A stretch of 64,000 bases of DNA from Cryomorpha sp963741985 (GCA_963741985.1 CAVUKD010000004.1:558001-622000); one strand, 5' to 3'. Positions 33,304-42,168 are shown, counted from the first letter of the stretch. The notes: generated by a model from the sequence alone, not told the origin. Made by a program: numbers and translations.

Positions 33304-33357
33304 TGTTTAATCTTTTTGCTTTTACGTTAAACACTATTACATTTACTGTGTTAAACA
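33304..33357 (+). promoter_or_regulatory. FAS1 gene promoter with two-half-site operator, copy 2
   Basis: TGTTTAA (33304-33310) and TTAAACA (33327-33333) are separated by 16 nt, exactly as in copy 1 before folE. A third TTAAACA lies at 33351-33357. Promoter boxes TTTTTG (33313-33318) and TACATTTA (33338-33345, one mismatch to TAnnTTTG) are 19 nt apart, so the second half-site falls within the spacer and the third near the transcription start. This is a geometry for tight control. Confidence 0.65.
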
Positions 33358-33393
33358 TTCAAACAAATCTTAACTCTTTATAAATCAAAAATT

Positions 33394-34545
33394 ATGAAAA
33401 AGTTTTTACTAACAACACTCACTTGCATCGCCCTAAGTTTTGGAGTGAATGCACAAACTATTGCAGAAATTGTAGCAAATAGCCCTGATCACAATACGCT
33501 TGAAGCGGCCTTGAATGCCTCCGAGCTGACTGACGTACTTGACGGAACGGATGAATACACACTTTTCGCCCCCACTGACGAAGCATTTGCCAATCTACCA
33601 GATGGTTTGGTAGAATCCTTACTCACAGATCCAAGCGGGGTATTAACTCAAATTCTCACCTATCATGTGGTTCCAGGAGTAGCTCCTGCGAGCAGCCTTT
33701 CGGACGGCCAAATGGTTACATCAGTTAATGGCCAAGACGTTACAGTAACCATTAGTAATGGAATGGTTATGATAGATGGTGCTACAGTAACGACAGCCGA
33801 TATACAAGCAGACAACGGTATAGTGCATGTAATCAATGCGGTACTTATTCCGGCAAATGCAACGTCAATGTATGATGTGGTAGCTAATAGCCCAGATCAT
33901 ACAACTTTAGAAACCGCGATAGATTTAGCAGGATTAGATGGAACGCTCTCCGGACCCGGCACTTTTACACTCTTTGCCCCAACCGATGCCGCGTTTGCCC
34001 TTGTCGATCCCGACGTTTTGAGTGCACTTCTGGCTGACCCCCAAGGTTTGCTGACTGATGTACTTTTGTACCACGTTGTTGGAAGTATTGCTCTTTCCTC
34101 TAATTTGGTAAATGGACCGGTGCCAACTCTTTACGGTGAAGACGTCAATATTTCAATAAATGGTTCGACAGTAATGGTCAATGATGCCATGGTTTCGGCT
34201 GCGGATATCGTGACTGTAAATGGTGTTGTACATGTAATTAATGCGGTACTTGTTCCAACTACGCTTAGCGTTGATGAAATTCCATCTTTAAAATCGCTCG
34301 ATGTGTTTCCAAATCCAGCGGTTGATCAATTTTCGATTTCAATGGATTTGATCCAAGCAGAAAATGTGAGCATCGATTTGACCGACATAACGGGAAAGGT
34401 AATTTACACGGAAGATTTTGGAAATCTATCTTCTGGTCAAATTACCAAAACCGTTGATGTGAATAATTTAGAATCAGGTATTTATATGGCGAATATTATG
34501 ATAGGGACAAAGAGTGTTACAACAAAAGTTTACGTTTCTAAGTGA
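33394..34545 (+). CDS. Secreted protein with two FAS1 domains and a type IX sorting tail
   Basis: 383 residues. Signal peptide KKFLLTTLTCIALSFGVNAQ. Two fasciclin (FAS1) repeats, about 22-155 and 156-290, each with the marks TIAEIVANSPDHNTLEAAL, YTLFAPTDEAFANLP, TYHVVPG and NGIVHVINAVLIP. The last 80 residues (LKSLDVFPNPAVDQF to KVYVSK) are a type A sorting domain, so the protein should be exported by the type IX system and anchored outside or released. FAS1 domains mediate adhesion; some bacterial ones bind carotenoids or polysaccharides. Shared operator with folE suggests co-regulation. Followed by a strong terminator. Confidence 0.95.
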   Translation: MKKFLLTTLTCIALSFGVNAQTIAEIVANSPDHNTLEAALNASELTDVLDGTDEYTLFAPTDEAFANLPDGLVESLLTDPSGVLTQILTYHVVPGVAPASSLSDGQMVTSVNGQDVTVTISNGMVMIDGATVTTADIQADNGIVHVINAVLIPANATSMYDVVANSPDHTTLETAIDLAGLDGTLSGPGTFTLFAPTDAAFALVDPDVLSALLADPQGLLTDVLLYHVVGSIALSSNLVNGPVPTLYGEDVNISINGSTVMVNDAMVSAADIVTVNGVVHVINAVLVPTTLSVDEIPSLKSLDVFPNPAVDQFSISMDLIQAENVSIDLTDITGKVIYTEDFGNLSSGQITKTVDVNNLESGIYMANIMIGTKSVTTKVYVSK

Positions 34546-34572
34546 GAAGATAGTGTTTAAATAGTGGTTAGA

Positions 34573-34606
34573 AAGACGCTGTGCCTTGGGTACAGCGTCT
34601 TTTTTA
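34573..34606 (+). terminator. Rho-independent terminator after the FAS1 gene
   Basis: AGACGCTGT (34574-34582) pairs perfectly with ACAGCGTCT (34592-34600) over a 9-nt loop, followed by a T-run. Confidence 0.92.
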
Positions 34607-34685
34607 TTGTATTTCTTTTCACTGGCATGTGTGAAGGTTCTTTTAAATAGGTAGTTTAATTCTAAATTAATTCAATTTCATACCC

Positions 34686-34693
34686 TAGGTTTG
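34686..34693 (+). promoter_or_regulatory. Probable -7 promoter box of the PepSY-like gene
   Basis: TAGGTTTG matches the Bacteroidota TAnnTTTG consensus exactly, 36 nt before the ATG at 34729. No clear -33 TTG at the normal distance, so only moderate support. Confidence 0.45.
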
Positions 34694-34728
34694 AATTAAA
34701 TTATTTTTAACCCTCAAAATTTATAAAA

Positions 34729-35184
34729 ATGAAAAACTACTCAATTCTTTTCGCAGGTTTGATGCTAACCTTCGGAGCCTGTGCTCAAAAAAACGTGCCC
34801 CAAAATGTAGAAATGGCATTTAAAAAACAATTTCCAACGGCTCAAAAAGCTTCTTGGGATAAAGAAAGTGCCGAAGAATGGGAAGCCGAATTCAGAATGA
34901 ATGGAATGGATTACAGTGCTAACTTTTCAAATGACGGAAAATGGAAGGAAACCGAGTACAAAGTAAAATCTTCCGATCTGCCCGTCAAAGTTCAGGAAAC
35001 ACTGAAAACTGAATTTGGAACCTATAAAATCGCTAAAGTAGAAGTATCCGAATCGCCTAATGGAACGGTCTATGAGGTTGAACTGAAAGGTGAAAACGAA
35101 ATGGAAGTCGTGATGGATGAGAATGGAAAAGTTATAAAACAACAAATGGAATCGGATGAAAAAGATTCCGATAAAGAGGATTAA
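34729..35184 (+). CDS. PepSY-like domain lipoprotein
   Basis: 151 residues, lipobox FGAC with C18. Two PepSY-like (DUF2874-type) repeats follow: QNVEMAFKKQFPTAQKASWD with WEAEFRMNGMDYSANF, and VQETLKTEFGTYKIAKVEVS with YEVELKGENEMEVVMDENG. The C-terminus is very acidic (SDEKDSDKED). These small periplasmic proteins of Bacteroidota may bind or inhibit something at the envelope; no function is proven. It is a single gene with its own -7 box and a probable terminator. Confidence 0.85.
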   Translation: MKNYSILFAGLMLTFGACAQKNVPQNVEMAFKKQFPTAQKASWDKESAEEWEAEFRMNGMDYSANFSNDGKWKETEYKVKSSDLPVKVQETLKTEFGTYKIAKVEVSESPNGTVYEVELKGENEMEVVMDENGKVIKQQMESDEKDSDKED

Positions 35185-35210
35185 GTTCCATTTATGTGAT
35201 TCATAAAATT

Positions 35211-35254
35211 GCCGTTGAGGGGGATACAAAAGCTCGCTCTGCGGCTTTTTTTTT
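35211..35254 (+). terminator. Probable terminator after the PepSY-like gene
   Basis: AAAAGC pairs with GCTTTT, with GCCG/CGGC able to pair outside it, followed by nine T. The stem is short, so moderate confidence. Confidence 0.5.
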
Positions 35255-35365
35255 ACTCTTTCCGAGTCTGACTGTATCAATTTTCATAATTACAGCTTAA
35301 AATACGTAATTTCGCAACTCGTTTTTTTAAGGTTGTAGGTGAAAATCAATAAAAATCAATCCGTG

Positions 35366-36106
35366 ATGCATACTTCACCCGAGTTTCGAATGACCGTAAT
35401 TATACCCGTGTACAATGAAGCGGATAATTTGGAGCGCATTAAAAATACTTTCATAGAATATTTCGCCAAATCTCCGACCACAAGCAAAGTATTATTCGTT
35501 GACGATGGTTCAAGCGATGGGAGTTTTGGCCGGATACAGGAAATCTGCAAAGGCAACCCCCAATTCACATACATAAAGTTTAAAGAAAATCGGGGTCTCA
35601 GCGCTGCAATCAAAGCTGGTTTTGACGCGTGTGATACCGAACTTGTAGGATACATTGATGCTGATTTGCAAACCACCCCTTTCGATTTTGATCTTCTGTT
35701 AGAGGATATTGATCGCTACGATGCCGTAATTGGTTTTCGCGCTAAGCGGAAAGATACATTAAACAAGCGCGTACAATCGAAGATAGCCAATGGATTTCGC
35801 CGACGAATGATCAACGACGGAATCCGAGACACGGGCTGTCCTCTCAAAATTATACATACCGATGTGGCCAAAAGCATTCCTTTTTTTCATGGTATGCACC
35901 GCTTTATGGCGGCTCTCATTCAACTCCAGGGTGGAAGCATAAAGCAAATTGAAGTACAACATTTTGAACGCACCGCCGGGAAATCAAAATTCAATATCTT
36001 CAATCGTTCCGTCGGCCCCTTAATCGATACCTTTGCCTATCGCTGGATGCGCAAACGCCATATTGATTATGAAGTCGAACAAACTGACGTAGATTCTAAA
36101 TCTTGA
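35366..36106 (+). CDS. GT2 glycosyltransferase, polyprenyl-phosphate sugar synthase (Dpm1-like)
   Basis: 246 residues from the ATG at 35366; a GTG at 35339 and an ATG at 35390 are alternatives. It is a GT-A fold enzyme: TVIIPVYNEADNLERI, LFVDDGSSDGS, KENRGLSAAIKAGF and the metal-binding DADLQTTP. No C-terminal membrane helices. It resembles dolichyl/undecaprenyl-phosphate sugar synthases (ArnC and DPM1 relatives), which load one sugar on a lipid phosphate. The next genes encode a LAB_N membrane protein (4-nt overlap) and an ArnT-like transferase, so it probably makes the lipid-linked donor for envelope glycan or lipid A decoration. Confidence 0.88.
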   Translation: MHTSPEFRMTVIIPVYNEADNLERIKNTFIEYFAKSPTTSKVLFVDDGSSDGSFGRIQEICKGNPQFTYIKFKENRGLSAAIKAGFDACDTELVGYIDADLQTTPFDFDLLLEDIDRYDAVIGFRAKRKDTLNKRVQSKIANGFRRRMINDGIRDTGCPLKIIHTDVAKSIPFFHGMHRFMAALIQLQGGSIKQIEVQHFERTAGKSKFNIFNRSVGPLIDTFAYRWMRKRHIDYEVEQTDVDSKS

Positions 36107-36741
36107 CTAGTCCATATTACATCTATGCAATCGGTTTTGCTGCCCAGATATTATTCTCTGTGCGTTTGCTGGTGCAATGGATTCAATCCGAAAAAGTAAA
36201 GAGAGTTCTCACTCCGGAATTGTTCTGGGAACTGAGCCTTATGGCCTCTTTTCTCCTTTTTATATATGGTTGGCTTCGCGACGATTTTGCCATTATTTTA
36301 GGACAGTCGCTCACCTATTTTATTTACATCCGCAATATGCAATTGCAAGGATCGTGGAAGAAATTACCGAAAATAGTGCACCCCTTAATTTGGATGGTAC
36401 CACCCATGGTTGTCTTGTATTCATTCAACAACGGCGAGATTGATTTTAATCAATTTTTTCACAATGAGAATATTGGTTTATCTCTTCTGATTTGGGGCAT
36501 TGCAGCGCAGGTCGTGTTCACCTTTCGGTTTGTCTATCAATGGATTTATTCGGAGCGCAGAAAAGAATCCAGCTTACCACGAGGATTCTGGATATTAAGC
36601 CTTTGCGGATCATTGATGATTTTGAGCTACGCAATCATCCGGCTCGATCCGGTCTTATTCATCGGCCAGATATTTGGGGCAACAGTATATATTCGAAACT
36701 TACTTATATCCAGAAAGCAGCGAAAGGCAAAGTCGAATTAA
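36103..36741 (+). CDS. Membrane protein with two LAB_N domains (TTG start)
   Basis: 212 residues from a TTG that overlaps the stop of the preceding gene (TTGA). Two tandem copies of the LAB_N domain, the N-terminal module first seen in some lipid-A-disaccharide synthases: AAQILFSVRLLVQWIQSEK with FWELSLMASFLLFIYGWLRDD, then AAQVVFTFRFVYQWIYSERR with FWILSLCGSLMILSYAIIRL. About six helices. Biochemical role unknown; in other bacteria LAB_N proteins sit with Dpm1-like and ArnT-like genes, as here, and may handle the lipid-linked sugar. Confidence 0.87.
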   Translation: MTSPYYIYAIGFAAQILFSVRLLVQWIQSEKVKRVLTPELFWELSLMASFLLFIYGWLRDDFAIILGQSLTYFIYIRNMQLQGSWKKLPKIVHPLIWMVPPMVVLYSFNNGEIDFNQFFHNENIGLSLLIWGIAAQVVFTFRFVYQWIYSERRKESSLPRGFWILSLCGSLMILSYAIIRLDPVLFIGQIFGATVYIRNLLISRKQRKAKSN

Positions 36742-36792
36742 TTATCTTAAATTTCGGCCTCCAAAACATTTTGCTTAAAGCAAAAAAGTTAT

Positions 36793-38421
36793 ATGATAAG
36801 ATCTCACGCGCAAATAGTAGTACTCTTGCTAATCTGTGGTTTGGCCTTGTTGATAAATGTGGGCAGCTACGGCGTGGTCGAAACCAGCGATGCGCGCTAT
36901 GCCGAAATCGGTAGAGAAATGTTCACATCAGGCGATTATATTCATCCGAACCTTCTCGATGTACATCATTATCATAAGCCCCCTATCACCTATCAACTTG
37001 CTGCGATTGGCTACAAAATGTTTGGAATCAATGCTTTCGGAGCACGGTTTTTTCTTCAATTGGCGGTATTATTACAAGTTCTTTTAGTCTACGCCCTCAC
37101 CTTTCTGCTTTTTGAAAATCAGAAAATGGCACTTTGGGCAGCGATGATTTACTTCAGCTTGCCGATGGTTCTCATCTCATCCCGCAATCTCACTACCGAT
37201 GCATTTCTCGCGACTTTTGCACTTTTGAGCATCTATTGTTGGGTGCGTTACCGCAAAAAGAATGAGCTCGTATGGCTTTATGCAACTACAATTTCCTTAG
37301 CTCTCGGTTTTCTCACGAAAGGTCCGGTAATTTTTATTGTGCCGGTGATATTCATCATTTTCTATAATCGTTTCGAACCATCGAAGCGGAAATTAGGGAT
37401 TCATCATTTTTTAACATGGCTTGTTTTTTTAATTCTCGCCGGATCGTGGTTTGCCGTTTTACTTCATCAAAATCCCACCTTTATTGATTACTTTCTTGGA
37501 AAACAAACGGTTGACCGTTTTTCTGCCGATGCCTTTAACCGCACCGAGCCGTTTTGGTATTTTATTGCGTTTGGACCGGTCGTGGCTTTACCCTGGATAT
37601 TTAGTTTGCCAATACTTGTAAAACGAAAAAGAATAAGCCTAAAAGCACCTTCCATAAAATCCGCTCTAGTTTTCGCAATCCTCATTCCGCTGTTGTTTTT
37701 TTCCATTTCGCATTCCAAACGTATCCTCTATATTCTTCCTTTTTATAGCCTCTTCGCCATTTGGATCGCTCAGTTATGGTCAGAATTTCCCATCGAAAAA
37801 ACCAATGTTTTGAAGAAATATATTTTCATTTTCTCTCTTCTTCTCATTTTAGGAGCTATGGCTCTGATTTTCATCAAAATTGATTTTGTAATTCCTTTTT
37901 CTTTTAAGGTGGGTTCAGTTTTTGCGTTTTTACTTTTAGTATGGCTTTATATGAAGAAAAAAAGTGACAGGAAAACCGTTGTTGTCGCCATGCCTTTCGT
38001 TCTTGGTTTATTTCTTTTGATGGGCAGCACCGAGCTCATGTCCGCCAATGAATTAAAAATCAATAGCACCAAGCCGATTTCTGATTTTATTAAAAATAAA
38101 GGTCTTGGAAATCACACTATTCTAGTTTACAATGAGCGTCTTCCCTCGATTGCTTTCGGATTGAATAAATCAATTATTTCGTTGTACGACGGAGACAGGA
38201 ACCTTAACCGCGAAACACAATTTGAAATAAATGATCGATGGAAAAATTATCTGATTAATTTAAAAACCGATGAAGGTGTGAGTCACTTAAAAAAGAAACT
38301 CGTTGAACCATCAGTGCTTATTGCGGAAAAAGGAAAGCTACCGGAAGAAAAAAAATGGATTTTGAGAGGATTTACGCACGCAAAGCGGATAGGCAAATGG
38401 GATATCTATTATGTGAGGTAA
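36793..38421 (+). CDS. ArnT-like (GT39/GT83) glycosyltransferase
   Basis: 542 residues: a GT-C fold with about 11-12 helices in residues 8-420 and a periplasmic tail. The first loop has VVETSDARYAEIGREMF, the position of the catalytic Asp/Glu in ArnT, followed by HHYHKPPITYQLAAIGYKMF. LGFLTKGPVIFIVPVIFI is also family-typical. ArnT moves a sugar from undecaprenyl phosphate to lipid A on the periplasmic face; the sugar here is unknown. It completes a three-gene set with the Dpm1-like and LAB_N genes (51-nt gap). Confidence 0.88.
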   Translation: MIRSHAQIVVLLLICGLALLINVGSYGVVETSDARYAEIGREMFTSGDYIHPNLLDVHHYHKPPITYQLAAIGYKMFGINAFGARFFLQLAVLLQVLLVYALTFLLFENQKMALWAAMIYFSLPMVLISSRNLTTDAFLATFALLSIYCWVRYRKKNELVWLYATTISLALGFLTKGPVIFIVPVIFIIFYNRFEPSKRKLGIHHFLTWLVFLILAGSWFAVLLHQNPTFIDYFLGKQTVDRFSADAFNRTEPFWYFIAFGPVVALPWIFSLPILVKRKRISLKAPSIKSALVFAILIPLLFFSISHSKRILYILPFYSLFAIWIAQLWSEFPIEKTNVLKKYIFIFSLLLILGAMALIFIKIDFVIPFSFKVGSVFAFLLLVWLYMKKKSDRKTVVVAMPFVLGLFLLMGSTELMSANELKINSTKPISDFIKNKGLGNHTILVYNERLPSIAFGLNKSIISLYDGDRNLNRETQFEINDRWKNYLINLKTDEGVSHLKKKLVEPSVLIAEKGKLPEEKKWILRGFTHAKRIGKWDIYYVR

Positions 38422-38503
38422 CATTCTCAACAAAGAATATCAACGGGTTCTAAGCTTATGCTTATCTTTATCCCTAAATTTTTCACAAGAAACAATTTAA
38501 ACT

Positions 38504-39028
38504 ATGCACATTAAAAAATCTGGTATTTCGCTATTGTTTTCGATATTAATCGTTCTTTTTATAGTCTCATGTGGCGGTCAGTCTGAAGAACAAGGGCATG
38601 GAAAAGCGCCCGAAAAAATTGAAGTTCCTGAGACGTATGAAGGGAATTCCTCTATTCAGGCGTATCTTCATTTGAAAGATGCTCTGGTGCTATCTGATTC
38701 CCAGAAAGCCCGTATTAATGCTAAAACGCTTATTGCCTCTCTTGATAATATGGGAGACGAGCCGGAATTGAATAGCGTTCGTGAAAACGCGATGAAAATT
38801 TTGAAAAGCGAAGATCTTGAGACACAACGGGAAGCATTCAAACCACTTTCAGCTTCTTTGGCAGATTTTGCGTCGCGCAAAGACATGGGTGTGAAGCTAT
38901 ACAAACAGTATTGTCCAATGGCTTTCGACAATGCCGGGGGCTATTGGTTAAGTGCACAAGAAGAAATAAATAACCCTTATTTTGGAAAGAAAATGCTGCA
39001 TTGCGGAGTCGTGGAAGAAGAAATTTAA
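38504..39028 (+). CDS. DUF3347 lipoprotein (possible copper/metal binding)
   Basis: 174 residues, lipobox FIVSC with C23. The DUF3347 helical domain spans about 45-125. The tail YKQYCPMAFDNAGGYWLSAQ ... NPYFGKKMLHCGVV is the signature seen in proteins fused to, or next to, CusB-type adaptors. The paired CPM and MLHCG motifs could bind copper. It is about 10 kb from the efflux genes and apparently alone, so the metal role is an inference from family context. Confidence 0.85.
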   Translation: MHIKKSGISLLFSILIVLFIVSCGGQSEEQGHGKAPEKIEVPETYEGNSSIQAYLHLKDALVLSDSQKARINAKTLIASLDNMGDEPELNSVRENAMKILKSEDLETQREAFKPLSASLADFASRKDMGVKLYKQYCPMAFDNAGGYWLSAQEEINNPYFGKKMLHCGVVEEEI

Positions 39029-39434
39029 ATCTATCTCATTTGGCATGTTATACGTTTGAGGCCTTAATGAAGATTATTGGCTGTCCTGCCATTTCGAGAC
39101 TTTGCCGGGATTTACCGTGAAATAAAATGTTCTGACACTTTTATAGAATCGTATGACTTTTTACTTTTGAATATTTTAGAGCTATTAAAATTAATTGCAA
39201 GTTATTGAGAGTTAGCTATGAAACCCCGTATTTTACCGAATTTCAATCATCGTTGGAGGGACAAGATTCAACATTGTGCAACAAAAAGAGATTTTACCGG
39301 AATTTTCATTTAGCTGGACTGATATTTTTTTGTATTGTTTAGAGGATTATGATCAGAGATATGTCGTACTGCCATATAGTGTAGGGCTGAAAATTCTTTA
39401 TTCGATTGAGATTATAAATTTTTAAGGAAAGATT
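39029..39434. other. Intergenic region
   Basis: About 405 nt with no gene or clear hairpin. TACTTTTG at 39162-39169 matches the -7 consensus but lacks a -33 partner, and it would give a 265-nt leader for the GT2 gene at 39435. Confidence 0.45.
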
Positions 39435-40397
39435 ATGAAGGCGGCCGTAATAATTGTCACTTACAATAACGAAAATGACGCTTTAGATGCCATTGACAGT
39501 ATAAGGCGACAGAGCTTTACTGATTGGCAGTGTATCATTATTGATAATGGGAGTACGGATACTACTTTTGAGTTGGTAAAAAATAATATTGCAGGTGATC
39601 ATCGTTTTAGTGCCTTCCAAAAAGAAAACGAAGGCCCCTCAGCCGGTCGTAATTGCGGATTTGCTAAATTGGAGAAAGACACACAATACGTCCATTTTTT
39701 GGATGGTGATGATATGCTACATTCCGATTTTCTTTCGATTATGATTTCTTATTTAGATCAGCATCCGGAAGTAGGTCTCTTGGGCTGCCAATACAATAAA
39801 GTTGATAAAACTGGAAATTTTTTGCAAAAAGGTCACAGAAGTCGCTACCACTCAGGCTTCTTAGGGGTTCCACAGAATTTAAAAAGCTCAATATACAATA
39901 CTCCTTTCGAGTCTTTTTTTTCGGCAACCGGTCAGGGATCCTTCGCCATGTACAGAGTTAATGTTCTGGCACGGACCACAGGTTTTGAAGAAAGTTTCTG
40001 GTCGCATGAAGATTCAGATATGTTTTGTCAGATGTCTCTCCTTGCGGAAGTACACTACTTACCTCTAAGGCTTTATAATGTAAGAATCCGGCAAAACTCA
40101 CTCACACAGTCTAAGAAATTGCCCCGAAACAGATTTCGTGATAAATGGGATTTGTACCAATCAGAAGTACCAGGGGAAAACGAATTAATTGAAAGGGCAT
40201 TGAGGTATTATTATATGCGTCATAAGCCTATGCGGGATTTTAAAGTATCAATGAAAGCTTTTCGGCGTTTTCTCAAAACCCGAAACTTGCATCAACTCAA
40301 ATGGTCTTTTGAGTGTCTTCAAGCGGGAATCAAGGATGTGTTATTCCGAAGTAGCTTTAAGAACCGTATGTCGCAACGAAGAAAGCAAAAAACATGA
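39435..40397 (+). CDS. GT2 glycosyltransferase
   Basis: 320 residues, GT-A fold: KAAVIIVTYNNENDALDAID, CIIIDNGSTDTTFEL, NEGPSAGRNCGFA and the metal motif VHFLDGDDMLHSDF. It transfers an activated sugar to an acceptor in the cytoplasm. It is a close paralogue of the gene at 43597-44568 (shared MRDFKVSMKAFRRFLK-type C-terminus) but lies on the opposite strand, just outside the minus-strand exopolysaccharide operon. Probably contributes to the same polymer. Confidence 0.88.
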   Translation: MKAAVIIVTYNNENDALDAIDSIRRQSFTDWQCIIIDNGSTDTTFELVKNNIAGDHRFSAFQKENEGPSAGRNCGFAKLEKDTQYVHFLDGDDMLHSDFLSIMISYLDQHPEVGLLGCQYNKVDKTGNFLQKGHRSRYHSGFLGVPQNLKSSIYNTPFESFFSATGQGSFAMYRVNVLARTTGFEESFWSHEDSDMFCQMSLLAEVHYLPLRLYNVRIRQNSLTQSKKLPRNRFRDKWDLYQSEVPGENELIERALRYYYMRHKPMRDFKVSMKAFRRFLKTRNLHQLKWSFECLQAGIKDVLFRSSFKNRMSQRRKQKT

Positions 40398-40559
40398 AAT
40401 TAGAGATTTGAAAGGAATTTCACGTTCCACATTAAAACTACTTCAACCCCATTCCCCTTTCGAATTATTTCCTATTCTCCTATAGCCAGAATATTACATA
40501 TTGAAATAATTCATCCCTATTCAAATAAGACGCGAATTTAATTCAGTTTTATCGTCCTA

Positions 40560-41957
40560 TCAATAGGCTTTCTCATCACGCTTGATGGCCTGCCATACCG
40601 TTAAAAAGACAATTTTGAAATCGAGTAAAAAACTCCAGTTTTCCATATACCAAAGATCTGCTTTCACTCTTTTCATCATTGAAGAGGTTTCTTTGGTTTC
40701 ACCGCGCAAACCGTTGACCTGCGCCCATCCGGTAATCCCTGGATTAACAAACTGCCGCACCATAAAATCATCAATAATTTGCGAATAATCTTCAGAATGC
40801 TTAAGCATATGTGGTCTTGGACCTACAATTGACATATCGCCGCGCAATACATTGAAAAATTGCGGGAATTCATCGAGGCTTGTTCGACGAAGAAATGCGC
40901 CAATCCGGGTGATACGCTTATCATTCTTAGAAGCTTGTAAAATATCTGCCTCAGCATTTACTCGCATGCTCCTAAACTTCAAGCAAAAGAAGGGTTTATT
41001 GTCCTTACCTGATCTCAATTGTCTAAAAAAGACGGGGCCCCTTGAATCTAGTTTAATAGCAATCGCGATAATCGGCACAAGCCAACTCATAATAAAAAGG
41101 ACCACTCCCGTTGCAAAAATATAATCAAAACTTTGCTTGAGCAATTCGTTGACTTTTACTTCTAAAGGTTCTTTCCGTGGCGAAATAATAGGAAGAGCAC
41201 CATAATATTCAACCATAATGTTTTTATCGAGGAAAACGGATAAATCCGGCACAAAGCGAAATCTGATAAGCTTATGATCTGCTTCCTGCATCAAAGATTT
41301 TACCAGTTCGAGTTGGTTACTTGAAAGTGCACTAAAAATTTCAGATATTCCATTTTTAGAAGCATAAGCAACTGAATTTGAAACTGCCCCGAGATAATGA
41401 AAATCTTCGGGAAGTCCTTCTTCCTTTTGCTCAGCAAAATATCCCTGCACCACGTAACCTGAATTGGGGTTATCTTTAAAATAATGATAGAGTTCCAGGC
41501 TCAATTGACTTGAACCGAGAATTACGATTTTTTTATAATCGACCCAAAATTTGCGTTGTGACTTTCGAATAGATAAAAAGCCGATTTTAAAGCCAAGAAT
41601 CGTGAGAGAATAGAGAAGTAAGAAAGGTATAAGGTAACTCTTGGAAATAATTAGTTTTGGACTTAATAAATTCAAAAACAGCAATGAAATTGCGAAAAGG
41701 ACTAAGGTCCAAATGGTCTTTTTCAAAAATGGAACTGCTTCTGTTTTCAGTACCCGATCATAAAGTTTAAATAGGGTTGCGGCAAAAAACCACAGCAAAT
41801 TAACCAGAACCACATGAAAACGCATGTCTCCGGCAATTGTGTTGGAAAACGTATCCGGGGAAACCATTAACAGCCCGCAAATCAACATTGTATTCAATAC
41901 AATGTAATCCACTAAGGCATTTAATAGCTTAAAAAATGTAGCATATCTATATTCCAT
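40560..41957 (-). CDS. wcaJ: Undecaprenyl-phosphate sugar phosphotransferase (WcaJ-like)
   Basis: 465 residues. Five N-terminal helices and a CoA-binding-like middle part come first, then a re-entrant helix and catalytic domain from about 275: KLDSRGPVFFRQLRSGKDNK, FFCLKFRSM, RRTSLDEFPQFFNVLRGDMS, IVGPRPHMLKH, VNPGITGWAQVNGLRGET. It starts the repeat unit by moving hexose-1-phosphate (usually glucose) to undecaprenyl phosphate. It is the most downstream gene of the locus, but has its own predicted promoter (TATATTTG, 42144-42137) and a 170-nt leader with a nested hairpin, so it is probably expressed separately. Confidence 0.93.
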   Translation of the reverse strand: MEYRYATFFKLLNALVDYIVLNTMLICGLLMVSPDTFSNTIAGDMRFHVVLVNLLWFFAATLFKLYDRVLKTEAVPFLKKTIWTLVLFAISLLFLNLLSPKLIISKSYLIPFLLLYSLTILGFKIGFLSIRKSQRKFWVDYKKIVILGSSQLSLELYHYFKDNPNSGYVVQGYFAEQKEEGLPEDFHYLGAVSNSVAYASKNGISEIFSALSSNQLELVKSLMQEADHKLIRFRFVPDLSVFLDKNIMVEYYGALPIISPRKEPLEVKVNELLKQSFDYIFATGVVLFIMSWLVPIIAIAIKLDSRGPVFFRQLRSGKDNKPFFCLKFRSMRVNAEADILQASKNDKRITRIGAFLRRTSLDEFPQFFNVLRGDMSIVGPRPHMLKHSEDYSQIIDDFMVRQFVNPGITGWAQVNGLRGETKETSSMMKRVKADLWYMENWSFLLDFKIVFLTVWQAIKRDEKAY

Positions 41958-42019
41958 ATCGCATCTTATTTCATACTCAAGAATCTTTTCTAATTAGATC
42001 ATCAAGCATAGTCAATCCT

Positions 42020-42078
42020 GAAGATTTGTGTAAATCAATACTCTCGTTTGATTTACGCACCGGTTAAGTCAAATCTTC
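42020..42078 (-). promoter_or_regulatory. Nested hairpin in the leader of the wcaJ-like gene
   Basis: GAAGATTTG (42020-42028) pairs with CAAATCTTC (42070-42078). Inside that, GTAAATCAA (42030-42038) pairs with TTGATTTAC (42048-42056). Both stems are 9 bp and perfect, with a 9-nt apical loop and a one-sided 13-nt bulge. It lies 63-121 nt before the ATG, within the predicted 5' untranslated region. It could be an RNA control element or a double operator. Confidence 0.6.
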
Positions 42079-42136
42079 AAAACCGTAACAAATTCCTATT
42101 CTATTGAAACCCTTCGCCCGTTTCGACGAATTGGCA

Positions 42137-42168
42137 CAAATATAAGACAAAATACCTATAATGTCCAA
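42137..42168 (-). promoter_or_regulatory. Predicted promoter of the wcaJ-like gene
   Basis: On the minus strand: TTG at 42168-42166, 21 nt, then TATATTTG at 42144-42137, an exact TAnnTTTG -7 box. Predicted start of transcription near 42130, leaving a leader of about 170 nt. Confidence 0.5.
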
